Below, one piece after another: positions 27,010-36,659 of a stretch of DNA of 64,000 bases. Location: contig NZ_NRQY01000001.1 of assembly GCF_003996855.1 (NCBI RefSeq), positions 1,256,887 through 1,320,886 of the forward strand, written 5' to 3'. Positions within the stretch are counted from its first letter, which is position 1. Each line of letters begins with the position of its first letter. The position numbers and the translations under genes were made by a program. Source of the DNA: Morganella morganii. GTDB taxonomy: Bacteria > Pseudomonadota > Gammaproteobacteria > Enterobacterales > Enterobacteriaceae. The notes under the pieces are model-generated. The model was not told the origin of the DNA. It did no database searches and saw only the letters and a list, made by a program, of their open reading frames with translations.

Positions 27010-27809
27010 GAACGGATATCCCCGGAGGTCACGGCTGACTGTTTCTGTAACTGTCGGATGCCGTAAATGGCCGCGCCGATAGCGCCGGCAAACTGCCCGT
27101 CCGGATGGGTGATCACCTCTGCCCCCAGGTGCTGTGAAAGCCGCTCACAGAATACCTGACTGCGGCTGACCCCGCCGCTGAACAGCACTGACGGCACGAT
27201 ACTCAGCCGCTTGGCAAACCCGGCGGTACGTTGTGCCATTGAATTAACAATCCCCGACAGAATCGACTCAGGCTCCACCCCGGAGGAACGCAGGCTGATC
27301 ACTTCAGATTCGGCAAAAACGGTACACATGCTGGAGATAGCATGCGGCTCAATCCCGCGGATGGTGTTATCCACCGCAGTGATTTCGGTGCCGAGTGTCC
27401 GGCTGATCACATCCAGAAAACGCCCGGTCCCGGCGGCACATTTGTCGTTCATCAGAAAATCGGTAAGATGCCCCTGCTCATCAAGCCGGATCACCTTACT
27501 GTCCTGGCCGCCGATATCAATAACCGTGCGGGTCTGCGGATGCAGCCAGCGCGCCCCGATACCGTGGCAGGAGATTTCAGTCACCTGCTTGTCGGCAAAG
27601 TCCACCAACTTGCGACCATAACCGGTGAGGGTCAGATACGGTTTTGTATCACATTCACCGCACAGGATTTCCCGGGCTTCCAGAATCGCCGACTGCGGCC
27701 GGAACGGAGTCGGGATCAGAAAGCGGCGCAGGATCACGCCACCGTCTTCATCACTGAATAAAACCCCTTTGGTGGCCATCGAGCCGGAGTCAATACCTAT
27801 ACTCAGCAT
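27006..27809 (-). CDS. yjiL: Acyl-CoA dehydratase activase-type ATPase (YjiL)
   Basis: 267 residues of the BadF/BadG/HgdC ASKHA ATPase family. Nucleotide-binding motifs GIDSGSMATKGVL (4-16) and DIGGQDSKVI, and the cluster-binding cysteines in KCAAGTGRF and SMCTVFAESE are present. Such homodimers hold a [4Fe-4S] cluster and use ATP to push an electron into a partner iron-sulfur protein, here YjiM, encoded nine bases upstream. Closely similar to E. coli YjiL. Confidence 0.92.
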   Translation of the reverse strand: MLSIGIDSGSMATKGVLFSDEDGGVILRRFLIPTPFRPQSAILEAREILCGECDTKPYLTLTGYGRKLVDFADKQVTEISCHGIGARWLHPQTRTVIDIGGQDSKVIRLDEQGHLTDFLMNDKCAAGTGRFLDVISRTLGTEITAVDNTIRGIEPHAISSMCTVFAESEVISLRSSGVEPESILSGIVNSMAQRTAGFAKRLSIVPSVLFSGGVSRSQVFCERLSQHLGAEVITHPDGQFAGAIGAAIYGIRQLQKQSAVTSGDIRS

Positions 27810-27818
27810 GACGCCTCC

Positions 27819-28976
27819 TTATAACATCTCAATAAAGGCGGCAATGCGGGTCGCAAGCTGACCGGTGTCAGACGCGGAATAATCTGTCTCGATAGCCATA
27901 TACGGAATATCGTGTTTTTCGCGGATGTGCCGGTTGATCAGCAGGGATTCCACCGCATAGGTGTGACAGGCCTGGAGAATCACATCAATCACTCCGTCCA
28001 CCTGATAGTCCTGTACCATCTCACTGAGCATATTCAGGCGCTGTGTGTTCGGTGAAATACAGGAGCAGCCGATAGCAAGGTATTTTTCGGTCAGGGCATC
28101 ATAAACATCGGCCTGCGGATTTTCATCCACACACTGTTCGGTCGCTTTCGCGCCGGTGCAGTTTTCATAACCGACAACCCAACCGCCGTTTTCTTCAATA
28201 ATCCGCACCACTTTTTCCGCCGCTCCGCCAATCGGACAGCCGGTGATCAAAATACGCGGACGCTGGTCAAGCTGTTTACCGGCGGCATATTCCGCACGTA
28301 CTTTTGCGGTCAGTGTTTCCAGTTCGCCGATCAGCGCGCGTTTATCAAATTTGAAGGTCGCACCATATACCACACTCAGAATTTCACGGCCGGTCATCGC
28401 AGGCGGATTGAGCTGCCCGAGGCGGTAGAATTCCGTCAATGCACGACGCTCGCGGTTACGCAGATCGATAGCATCGCGTATCCCCTGCTCCGTGATTTCA
28501 CAGCCGAACTGTTCTTCCAGCCGTTTCTGAAAACGGATAATTTCCGAACGCCAGAGTGCAACAGATTCCGCACTTTCACTGTTATTCGGCAGTTGCATCA
28601 CATGGACAGGTTTAAATTCCGCCATATATTCATACATTTTCTTTTTGCCGTCGCAGGTGGTTTCACCGACCACGATGTCAGAAAAATAGAAATAGGGGCA
28701 TTTATCGGTTTTACCGAATCCGTAGCTGCTTTTGATCAGGGGACATAAGTTGCGGGGTAAGGTTTTTTCCGCTTCTTCAATAGTTTCATCACTGGTTGAA
28801 CAGAGGGAGACAACCGCTGCACCGGCAGCCATGGCAATCTCCTGCGGCATAAACGTGCAATAGGTTCCCACCAGCGGGACACCCTGCTCTTTCAGTTCCA
28901 TGACAGTGAGAAAGCCCTGTTGGCGGGCATCGGAGAAATCAGAAAAGATCGACGGAAGTTGTGTGACTAATGACAT
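27819..28976 (-). CDS. yjiM: 2-hydroxyacyl-CoA dehydratase-like protein (YjiM)
   Basis: 385 residues starting [11 protein letters not shown] as in E. coli YjiM. It belongs to the HgdB/BcrC family. The many conserved cysteines ([45 protein letters not shown]) fit a cluster-bearing reductase or dehydratase. Some single-subunit relatives are double-cubane cluster proteins that reduce small molecules; the substrate of YjiM is not known. The start at 28976 is chosen over an in-frame ATG seven codons upstream by similarity and the GGTAGG site. First gene of a four-gene minus-strand cluster. Confidence 0.92.
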   Translation of the reverse strand: MSLVTQLPSIFSDFSDARQQGFLTVMELKEQGVPLVGTYCTFMPQEIAMAAGAAVVSLCSTSDETIEEAEKTLPRNLCPLIKSSYGFGKTDKCPYFYFSDIVVGETTCDGKKKMYEYMAEFKPVHVMQLPNNSESAESVALWRSEIIRFQKRLEEQFGCEITEQGIRDAIDLRNRERRALTEFYRLGQLNPPAMTGREILSVVYGATFKFDKRALIGELETLTAKVRAEYAAGKQLDQRPRILITGCPIGGAAEKVVRIIEENGGWVVGYENCTGAKATEQCVDENPQADVYDALTEKYLAIGCSCISPNTQRLNMLSEMVQDYQVDGVIDVILQACHTYAVESLLINRHIREKHDIPYMAIETDYSASDTGQLATRIAAFIEML

Positions 28977-29042
28977 AAGTAGACCTACCATTATCATTAT
29001 TAATGTGTGGCGCCAGAGTAGACCTATTAATAATAAGGATAA

Positions 29043-29056
29043 TTGAGGTAAATCAT
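29043..29056 (-). promoter_or_regulatory. FNR-like site upstream of yjiM
   Basis: TTGAG-GTAA-ATCAT matches the palindromic FNR consensus TTGAT-N4-ATCAA at 8 of 10 positions, 67 bases upstream of the yjiM start. Anaerobic control of the cluster would make biochemical sense, but the site is only a pattern match. Confidence 0.35.
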
Positions 29057-29206
29057 ATTCAGGGTGAATATCCCTGACTGAACTAAATTAACGTGATCTT
29101 AAATCACAGCGCCCGGCAACGGAATTATCTGGCACCCTGCGTTGTCAGTCAGTAAGCTTCAGAGTAATTATAAATCTGACTGATACTTTTCTCTGAGAGC
29201 TTCCCG

Positions 29207-29641
29207 ATGATGTTAACCGGAATGAATCATCTGACCCTGGCGGTCGCCGATTTGGATCGCAGTCTGCATTTTTATCATGATATTCTGAAAATGACACTGC
29301 ATGCACGCTGGAAATACGGAGCGTACCTGACCTGCGGAGATCTGTGGATCTGTTTATCAGCGGACCCGGAGATCATTCACCGGCCTGTTCACCAGGGTTA
29401 TACCCATTACGCTTTCACCCTTCCTCCCGGGCAGTTCCCTGCCTTCCGCTCGCTTCTCGACTCTCATCAGATAACTCTCTGGAAACGCAACCGCAGTGAG
29501 GGGGATTCCGTCTATTTTCTCGACCCGGACGGACATCAGCTTGAGGCACATTCCGGCGGGATACAGCAGCGGCTGGATGCCTGCCGCGCGGCACCGTATG
29601 AAGAGATGATATTCCCGGCACCCGGGCAGATTAATGTGTAA
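29207..29641 (+). CDS. fosA: FosA-family fosfomycin glutathione transferase
   Basis: 144 residues of the vicinal-oxygen-chelate superfamily, close to FosA. The metal ligands are in place: the early histidine in MNHLTLAV, the middle one in YTHYAF and the glutamate in QLEAH. The glutathione/potassium segments WKRNRSEGDS and YFLDPDGH and the RLDACR arginine are also kept. FosA enzymes add glutathione to fosfomycin and open its epoxide, giving resistance. Two ATGs (29207, 29210) compete for the start; most FosA proteins begin as at 29210. Monocistronic, with no sign of mobility, so an intrinsic chromosomal gene. Confidence 0.88.
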   Translation: MMLTGMNHLTLAVADLDRSLHFYHDILKMTLHARWKYGAYLTCGDLWICLSADPEIIHRPVHQGYTHYAFTLPPGQFPAFRSLLDSHQITLWKRNRSEGDSVYFLDPDGHQLEAHSGGIQQRLDACRAAPYEEMIFPAPGQINV

Positions 29642-29701
29642 GATGGGATAACCCCTTATCTTACGGAGACACTGCTATGTCTGATTACCCTGCCGTTCCC
29701 G

Positions 29702-30247
29702 GTGTGCTGTTTGTCGCCGGCTTCATTATCTGCCATTGCTTTGATTGCCTGTGCTTTTTTTGCAGGTGCTATTGTGCCGGTACAGGCGGTCAGCAATGCG
29801 GTATTAGCACGCCATCTGGGTCATCCGTTGTGGGCCAGTCTCGTATCATTATTAATCAGTATTATTGTTTTAGAACTGTTATTATTTATTTTTAAAGTTC
29901 CAAAACCGGTACTGAGTGCCGATTTACTGCATCAGCCGTTCTGGATCTGGCTCGGTGGTGTTGCCGGGATGCTGTATCTGACTTCTGCCCTGATCCTGGT
30001 ACCGAAAATCGGCAGTATTACTTTTTTCGTGATGGTGATTGCCGGTCAGCTGGTCATTTCCGCACTAATTGAACACTTCGGCTTGTTCGGGATGCCGAAA
30101 CAGCCGGTTCAGATAGCCAAACTCGCCGGTATCGGTCTGGTGGTGGCAGGTGTGCTGGTAATGCAGTTTGCGGGTGAAAAAAAGCCTCGCGATAGTGACG
30201 GCGGGGCAGGAAATGCAACTCAAATCGAACAGACAATAAAAAGATAG
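29702..30247 (+). CDS. YdcZ-type small DMT membrane protein, 5' end uncertain
   Basis: A membrane protein of the DMT superfamily (DUF606/YdcZ group): ACAFFAGAIVPVQAVSNAVLARHLGHP, then LGGVAGMLYLTSALILVPKIGS and a final GIGLVVAGVLVMQF segment, with five or so transmembrane helices. The only good start, ATG 29677 with ACGGAGA upstream, is in a different frame, from which the reading breaks near 29700-29740. Either a one-base frameshift has occurred near the start or translation begins at a GTG/TTG (29702 or 29711) with a weak site. Function unknown; some relatives export small molecules. Confidence 0.65.
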   Translation: MCCLSPASLSAIALIACAFFAGAIVPVQAVSNAVLARHLGHPLWASLVSLLISIIVLELLLFIFKVPKPVLSADLLHQPFWIWLGGVAGMLYLTSALILVPKIGSITFFVMVIAGQLVISALIEHFGLFGMPKQPVQIAKLAGIGLVVAGVLVMQFAGEKKPRDSDGGAGNATQIEQTIKR

Positions 30248-30265
30248 GTTTGGTTTTCCGGAATA

Positions 30266-31180
30266 TTACTGCACAGCCTCAGCTTCCTTCTCCGCTTCCG
30301 GCCGGCGCGAAGGACGCTGTAATAAGAACACACCACTCATAATCAGCACCATCGACAGAATTTCTGTCAGACCGAGCTGCTCATTGGCCGCGAGGAACCC
30401 GACAATCAGTGCCACCACAGGCGGAATATAGGTCACAGATGATGCCGCGACCGCCCCCAGATTCAGGATCAGATAGTAATACGTCAGATAAGCGACCCCG
30501 GTGCCGAGCAATCCCAGTCCGATAACCAGCCCGAGGCTGGCAGTACCGTCCTGTGCAATCGCGGTAATCCCGGTAAACGGCGTAATGCAGGCCAGGATCA
30601 GCAGAGCAAAACCAATCTGATAAGTCGTCAGTGCCAGCGGGGCAATCTGTTTATCCGCCAGAAATTTTTTAGCATATACAAATGAAATCCCCACACTCAG
30701 TGATCCCATAATCATATAGCCCACCCCGGCGAGACTGATACTCTCCCCGCTGACCTGCCACGGTTTGGCGATCAGAATTACACCGGCAAAACCGAGCATC
30801 AGCCCGCACAAACGCATCGCCATGATTTTTTCCTGACGCAGAAAAATCGCCGCGACAATAAACGAGAACAGCGGAATCGCCCCGCTGAGCACACCGGATA
30901 CACCGGAGAGCAGCAGTGAGGTGCCGGAGGCAAAGGCCCAGTAGTAAATCACCGTGGCCAGCAGCGCCATCACCAGAAAATGTCCGGTGTATTTCAGGTG
31001 TTCGCGGCGCACCGCTTTCTGCATCCACGCCATCAAAGCGATCGGTACAAATCCGCATAACACCCGTAAAAACACAATCTGCACCGGTGAAATCCACTCA
31101 CTCGCCTGGCGCATAAAGATAAAGTTGGTTCCCCAGATAATCCCGAGAAACGCAAAAGCTAATGCTGTTTTACTGTTCAT
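30266..31180 (-). CDS. EamA-family (DMT) transporter
   Basis: 304 residues with ten hydrophobic segments in two EamA repeats. The signature GIIWGTNFIFMR lies near residue 13 and the second repeat near residue 150. Likely an inner-membrane exporter of amino acids or metabolites; substrate unknown. It is divergent from a LysR-type gene, which is the usual arrangement for regulator and target, but that regulator is broken here. Confidence 0.85.
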   Translation of the reverse strand: MNSKTALAFAFLGIIWGTNFIFMRQASEWISPVQIVFLRVLCGFVPIALMAWMQKAVRREHLKYTGHFLVMALLATVIYYWAFASGTSLLLSGVSGVLSGAIPLFSFIVAAIFLRQEKIMAMRLCGLMLGFAGVILIAKPWQVSGESISLAGVGYMIMGSLSVGISFVYAKKFLADKQIAPLALTTYQIGFALLILACITPFTGITAIAQDGTASLGLVIGLGLLGTGVAYLTYYYLILNLGAVAASSVTYIPPVVALIVGFLAANEQLGLTEILSMVLIMSGVFLLQRPSRRPEAEKEAEAVQ

Positions 31181-31257
31181 CTCACTGATACCTCTTTTTT
31201 CTGATACCGCTATTGTTCTGAATCCGGGGCTGTGCTACAACCGATTTAAATTACCTT

Positions 31258-32181
31258 ATGAAAGAGAAAAACTATTTCATGAATCACTATCCGCCGATGA
31301 AAGCTCTGCTGGCCTTTGAAGCCAGTGTCCGGCTGGGGAGCTTTATCAAAGCCGCAGAATCGCTGCATGTCACACCGGGTGCGGTCAGTCAGCAGATAAA
31401 AAAGCTGGAGGAGGAGCTGGGGGTGATGTTGTTTCTGCGGGAGATCCGCAAACTGACGGTGACAGAGACAGGACAGAAATACTATCGCTTAATTCAGCCT
31501 GCGCTGGAACAGATCCGCGCCGCCGGTGAGAAAATCCGCTATGCAGCGCACCATACACTAACACTTTCTATGCCGCCCGGGCTGGCTTCCAAATGGTTTT
31601 CCCCCAGGATGAGTGACTTTGTCCGCACCTTTCCGGGACTGGATCTGCATCTGAATGCTACGGCGGCACTGGTTTCGCTGGAAAAAGATAATGTGGATCT
31701 GGCCGTCCGTTATACGGATTTATCACGCGCACAACCGAGCCGGGTACTGTTATCTGACGCGCCCTGCCGTCTGTTCTGTCACCCCGCTTATGCTGAGCGG
31801 CTGTCACTTCACCGCCCTGAGGATCTGAAAAACGCCGTCCTGCTGCACACCACACTCTATCCTTACTGGGACGCCTAGCTGGAACAGTATGCAGAAATAC
31901 CTTCCGGCGGCACGCCGTTCACCGCCGGGTTGCATTTTGATCAGTTTTTACTGGCGATTGATGCGGCAGTACACCAGCAGGGTATCCTGATTGCCAATGA
32001 TTTTCTGCTGGAGCATGAACTGGCTCAGCAGACGCTTATCCCGCTTTTCCCGGTACTGACACTGCATTCCGGCAAAGGATTTTATCTGATGCATAACCGC
32101 CACAGTGCCGACCAGACCATGATCAGCGCGGTCAGTGACTGGTTTTGTCACGCATTTGCTCACACTGCGGAGAATACATAA
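31258..32181 (+). pseudogene. LysR-family regulator (GcvA-like) with in-frame TAG
   Basis: A frame of about 307 codons with the LysR helix-turn-helix (GSFIKAAESLHVTPGAVSQQIKKLEE) and most of the effector domain. TAG at 31876-31878 stands in YPYWDA-stop-LEQY; a tryptophan (TGG) is the natural residue, so one G-to-A change explains it. The frame goes on to 32181 with family-like IDAAVHQQGILIANDFLLEHEL. The shortened protein keeps the DNA-binding domain but loses part of subdomain 2. ATG at 31258 or, with a purine-rich leader, 31279 is the start. It is divergent from the EamA transporter. Confidence 0.85.
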
Positions 32182-32220
32182 TGAATCCCGTGATTATTAA
32201 AAAATACCGCATCGCAGCGG

Positions 32221-33135
32221 TTACACCGGGTGCCCGGGTTTACCGGGACTGAACGGGTGATCTTTTACTGTCAGCCACCCGCGCCACTGCTGCCGCCAGA
32301 GAAGCGGTAACTCACGCCGCCAGATCATACCGAGCTTCCAGGATGCCTGTGCAAAGGTAGTCAGCGGGTAAAACGTGACATCCGGATGTCCCGGATTACC
32401 GGCTCCGCCGGGCAGCAGTGCGACACCGGCACCGGTCGCCACCAGGGCAATAAGTGTCCGGATATCACTGCTGTAGTGCACGTCCCGGGGGGTAACATGA
32501 TTGGCATCCAGAAATGCCGTTATCTGGCGATACAGCCCCGCCCCCCGGTTTTCATGCAGTGCCAGCAGCGGGCTGCGGGTGATCAGTGACAATACCTGAC
32601 CGGGCTGCACGACGGTTCCGGCCGGCACCACGAGAGATAATGTTTCCTGTTTAAAGGCAACCGCGTCCAGCCGGTGAGCGGCAGTTTCCGGCAGCGGAAG
32701 GCGCATAAAGGCAATATCCAGTTCACCGGAAAGTAATTTTTCTGTCATCACCTGAGAGGGGAAATCGTCCAGAGACACATCAACATCCGGCAGTGTTTTT
32801 TGCAGATAGCTGACAAACTCAGCCGCTTCTCTGAATGCAGAAATACCGAATCCGGTATTAAGCCGCGCCGGTAACTGACAGCTCAGCAGCTTTGCTCGAT
32901 GCATAAATTCCCGGCTCTGTTCCGTCAGTGCCGAGGCCGCAGGCAGTAATTCAGCCCCTTCCGCCGTCAGTTGTGCGCCGTGCCGTCCGCGTACAAACAG
33001 TATCAGCCCGAGCCTGTTCTCCAGGAGTTTTATCTGTTTGGTCAGTGCAGGCTGAGTAATACAGAGTGCGGATGCGGCCTCATGATAGTGCCCGCAACCG
33101 GCCAGTGTCACAAATGCCCGCAGTAAACGCAGATC
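32221..33135 (-). CDS. LysR-family transcriptional regulator
   Basis: 304 residues from MDLRLLRAFVTLAG, with the N-terminal helix-turn-helix (YHEAASALCITQPALTKQIKLLENRLG) and a C-terminal effector domain. AGGA eight bases ahead supports the ATG at 33135; a longer frame runs into the gene upstream. It follows the broken nitrilase-family gene on the same strand and may once have controlled it. Confidence 0.85.
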   Translation of the reverse strand, partial: DLRLLRAFVTLAGCGHYHEAASALCITQPALTKQIKLLENRLGLILFVRGRHGAQLTAEGAELLPAASALTEQSREFMHRAKLLSCQLPARLNTGFGISAFREAAEFVSYLQKTLPDVDVSLDDFPSQVMTEKLLSGELDIAFMRLPLPETAAHRLDAVAFKQETLSLVVPAGTVVQPGQVLSLITRSPLLALHENRGAGLYRQITAFLDANHVTPRDVHYSSDIRTLIALVATGAGVALLPGGAGNPGHPDVTFYPLTTFAQASWKLGMIWRRELPLLWRQQWRGWLTVKDHPFSPGKPGHPV

Positions 33136-33198
33136 CATGCTGATTATCCTGTCTGAGATGCCGGTCATGAGCATAACCTGACCGGCATCACCGGGCAA

Positions 33199-34213
33199 TC
33201 ATCCTTTCAGCCTGGGTTCCAGCGGTGCGACTGCCACCGCCTCTTCCGCAAACCGGACTGTCCGTGCATCCCGTTCATAGCCCTGTCGCTGTGTCAGGAT
33301 CTGATACAGCTCCGGACGACGCCCGGTTATCCAGCGCCGCCCGGTGGAGAGCGGCAGCAGTGTCAGGTCGAGATCAGCCACCACCATGTCATCCTCAATG
33401 GCCCGGCTCTCCGCAACAATCCGCCCGTAAGGATCAATCACCATAGCATTACCGGTGCGGACTTCATCATCATCCTGTCCCACGCCGTTACTGAACAGAT
33501 AAAACACGCCGTTATCATGCGCCCTTGCAGGCAGCCAGCGCATCAGCCAGCCGCGCCCGCGTTCCCCCTGAAAGGCAGCACGTAATGCTTCCGGTTTTTT
33601 GTCCCTTTCTTCCCACAATGTCAGCGGAACCGGTTTCATTCCGTGCGGGCTGCGTGAGCTGGTACCGCCGGTCTGGTGCGGAGCCAGGATTAATACCGGC
33701 GCCCATCAGTGCGCAGACGCGCGGGTTTTCCACCAGATTATTGTCCCAGCAGATAAGAATCGCGGCTTTCACACCCCACGGTGTATCAAATACGGTGTAT
33801 TCATTACCGCTGCGGATAACCGGATGCTCAAAAGCATGCAGTTTGCGGTGTGCATGATATGAACCATCCGGCATGCAGGCCACATAGGTGTTATAACAAT
33901 AACCGTCGCCACCGTCTTCAATCAGCCCCGCCCCGATAATCATACCGGTTTCCCGGGCGCGGGCGCAGAGATGCCGCAGTGACGGGCTGACCGCCAGCGG
34001 CTCACTGAGTGCGCGGACATCCTCATCCGGCAGTTTTGTCACATGCCAGTAGCCGGTGATACACATTTCCGGCAGCACCAGAATCTGCACCTGCTCCGTA
34101 CGGGCGTGGTCAATAAACTGATCGATACAGGCAAGATTGTATTCTTTGTCGCTGGGACGGTGCTGAAACTGCACAGTGGCGACCCGCAGTACGGAAGGTG
34201 TGTTAACAGGCAT
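33199..34213 (-). pseudogene. Nitrilase-superfamily carbon-nitrogen hydrolase, frameshifted
   Basis: The catalytic triad of the superfamily is visible: glutamate in LPEMCITGY, lysine in HRKLHAF and cysteine in ICWDNNLVENPR. Near 33695-33700 the frame shifts: after CALMGA the expected VLILAPHQTGGTSS continues in another frame, consistent with loss of two bases. The C-terminal part is then open to 33199. The product should be inactive. The ATG at 34213 with GAGGA seven bases ahead is the best start. Original substrate unknown. Confidence 0.85.
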
Positions 34214-34347
34214 GATCATTTCCTCATCAGTGTGAACTCTCTGCCCTATCACACCACAGCACAGAGAGCCCGTATAATGAGTTATCTGATTCGTCCGATA
34301 ACCATCAGGAATGGAAAGTGAGGATTTATCCGGCTCCCCGGATAATA

Positions 34348-36546
34348 TTACCGTCCCCGGCCACTTTCATCAGCAGCGGCGATGGCCTTCTGATGGCGGA
34401 TAACACAGGCATACACACGCCGGTGTCCGCTGTCATCCTGTTCAATATACGCCCCCTGCAATTCCGGCGCGAAGCCCGGAAAGCGATCGGCGGTCTCCTC
34501 CAGCGCCAGGAAATAGCGCTGAACCGGCGCTTCCCAGACTTCCCCCGGCACCACACACAAGACCCCCGGCGGATACGGCAGTGCCCCTTCCGCCGCAATG
34601 CGCCCGGCAATCTCCGACACCGCCACCCGTTCGGTATTACCGCGGACAAATCCGGTATGTGCCGCTTTCGGTGACATCCGCACTTCCGGGAAATAACGGC
34701 GGCGGAACATCTCTTTCTGGCGCTGTTTGACATTGTGTTTCACAAACAGCTCATGCATCTCCTGACACAACTGCCGCAGTGTGTATCCCGCATAACGCGC
34801 CGGATATGTGCGGCATAATGACGGCAGGACACTCTCCAGTGAGGCATCACTGTCCAGCAGTTGCTCAAACAGGGCAATCTGCCGGATCAGCCGCTGCATT
34901 TTTTCCGGCGTTTCAGCCGGGGTCAGTAAAAACAGAATCGAGTTCAGGTCGCATTTTTCCGCGACAATCTGATTTTCGCGCAGGTAATACGCCAGAATCG
35001 TCGCCGGAACACCGAAATCCTCATATTCCCCGCTGCTGACATCCACCCCGGGAGTGGTCAGCAATAATTTGCAGGGATCGACAAAATACTGATCGTCCGC
35101 ATAGCCCTCAAAACCGTGCCAGCGCTCGCCCGGTACAAAATTGAAAAAGCGCCGGTCTGCGGCGATAACATCCGTTTCCGCGTCTTCCCACGGACGACCG
35201 TCCACGGTATCGGGGATAAAGGGGCGGATATGCTGACAGGTTTGCAGCAGTAGCTTACGGGCTTCAATTCCTGTTCTGACACATTCCGCCCACAGACGCC
35301 GCCCGGATTCGCCGGCATGTATTTTCGCATTCACATCCAGTGCGGCAAACAGCGGATAAAACGGGCTGGTGGACGCATGCATCATAAAGGCGTTATTCAT
35401 CTGCCGGAAAGAGACATAGCGATCCTGCCCTTTGATATGTTTGTCTTTTTTGTGGATCTGAGATGCCTGGGAGAACCCGGCCATCTGCTTGTGGACAGAC
35501 TGCGTCACCAGAATCCCCGGATCATTTTCATTCAGTTCAAGCAGCATCGGCGAACACATCTGCATCACCGGGATAAACTGCTCATAACCGACCCAGGCGG
35601 AATCAAACAGAATGTAATCACACAGCGGGCCGATACTGTCCACCACCTGACGGGCGTTATACACGGTACCGTCATACGTCCCCAGCTGGATCACCGCCAG
35701 ACGGAACGGACGTTTATTCCCCGCTTTTTCCGGATCGGCTTCCGCCGCCAGCGTCCGCAGGTAATCCTCATCAAAACAGTGTGCATCAATGCCGCCGATA
35801 AACCCGGACGGGTTACGCGCCGCCTCCAGATAAACCGGCGTGGCTCCGGCCTGGATCAGCGCGCCATGGTGGTTGGATTTGTGGTTGTTGCGATCGAACA
35901 ATACCAGGTCACCCGGCGTCAGCAGGGCATTCAGCACCACTTTGTTGGATGAGGATGTGCCATTGAGCACAAACCAGGTTTTATCGGCATGAAAAACCTT
36001 TGCGGCATGCTGCTGCGCGGCCAGCGCCGCCCCTTCGTGGATCAGGAGATCCCCCAGCGCGGTATCCGCGTTGCAGAGATCGGCGCGGAACAGCGCATCA
36101 CCGAAATAGTCGGCAAATTGCTGCCCGGCGGGATGACGGCGAAAAAATTCCCCGCCCTGATGGCCGGGACAGGCAAAAGAGATATTCTGCTGTGCGGTAT
36201 AATGTTTCATCCGCCCGAAAAACGGCGGCAGCAGGCTCTCTTCATATACCTGTGCCGCGCGGAGCAGTATGTCACCAAACGTGCTGCCGTTATCACGGCT
36301 GAGATCGATAATCCCGCTGATACCGTCCTGTACCGTCCCTGTTTCACCATCGCAGATCACCATAAAAACCGGCTGACCGAAGCCCTGCTGCCGGATCCGC
36401 GCCAGCTGCCCGTTGCCGGTATCCGCCGGTGTCACCAGACATACCGACACCGTGGTGAAATCACACTCACTGAGAGGAACCGTTTCGAACGGGAGATCCG
36501 GCATGCCGCTGAGCAGCCCGCTGACAGCACATTTTTTCTTGTTCAT
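34348..36546 (-). CDS. speC: Ornithine decarboxylase
   Basis: 732 residues of the large, PLP-dependent, fold-I ornithine/lysine/arginine decarboxylase family. It has the N-terminal wing domain, the PLP lysine in SVHKQMAGFSQ, PFYPLFAALD and the long C-terminal domain with LPYPPGVLCVVPGEVW. It makes putrescine from ornithine. No potE antiporter lies next to it, so it is more likely the biosynthetic SpeC type than an acid-response SpeF operon. E. coli SpeC is 711 residues. Ornithine decarboxylase activity is a typical trait of Morganella morganii. Confidence 0.94.
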   Translation of the reverse strand: MNKKKCAVSGLLSGMPDLPFETVPLSECDFTTVSVCLVTPADTGNGQLARIRQQGFGQPVFMVICDGETGTVQDGISGIIDLSRDNGSTFGDILLRAAQVYEESLLPPFFGRMKHYTAQQNISFACPGHQGGEFFRRHPAGQQFADYFGDALFRADLCNADTALGDLLIHEGAALAAQQHAAKVFHADKTWFVLNGTSSSNKVVLNALLTPGDLVLFDRNNHKSNHHGALIQAGATPVYLEAARNPSGFIGGIDAHCFDEDYLRTLAAEADPEKAGNKRPFRLAVIQLGTYDGTVYNARQVVDSIGPLCDYILFDSAWVGYEQFIPVMQMCSPMLLELNENDPGILVTQSVHKQMAGFSQASQIHKKDKHIKGQDRYVSFRQMNNAFMMHASTSPFYPLFAALDVNAKIHAGESGRRLWAECVRTGIEARKLLLQTCQHIRPFIPDTVDGRPWEDAETDVIAADRRFFNFVPGERWHGFEGYADDQYFVDPCKLLLTTPGVDVSSGEYEDFGVPATILAYYLRENQIVAEKCDLNSILFLLTPAETPEKMQRLIRQIALFEQLLDSDASLESVLPSLCRTYPARYAGYTLRQLCQEMHELFVKHNVKQRQKEMFRRRYFPEVRMSPKAAHTGFVRGNTERVAVSEIAGRIAAEGALPYPPGVLCVVPGEVWEAPVQRYFLALEETADRFPGFAPELQGAYIEQDDSGHRRVYACVIRHQKAIAAADESGRGR

Positions 36547-36659
36547 GGCAACCCTGCAAAGTCATCCCCGCAGACAATCGCTGTCAGCAGAGTACAGTAC
36601 GGAAACCGGCGGACAGACCGCCGGAAAAGCGGTCATCATAACATGCGGGGAGTCAGGCG

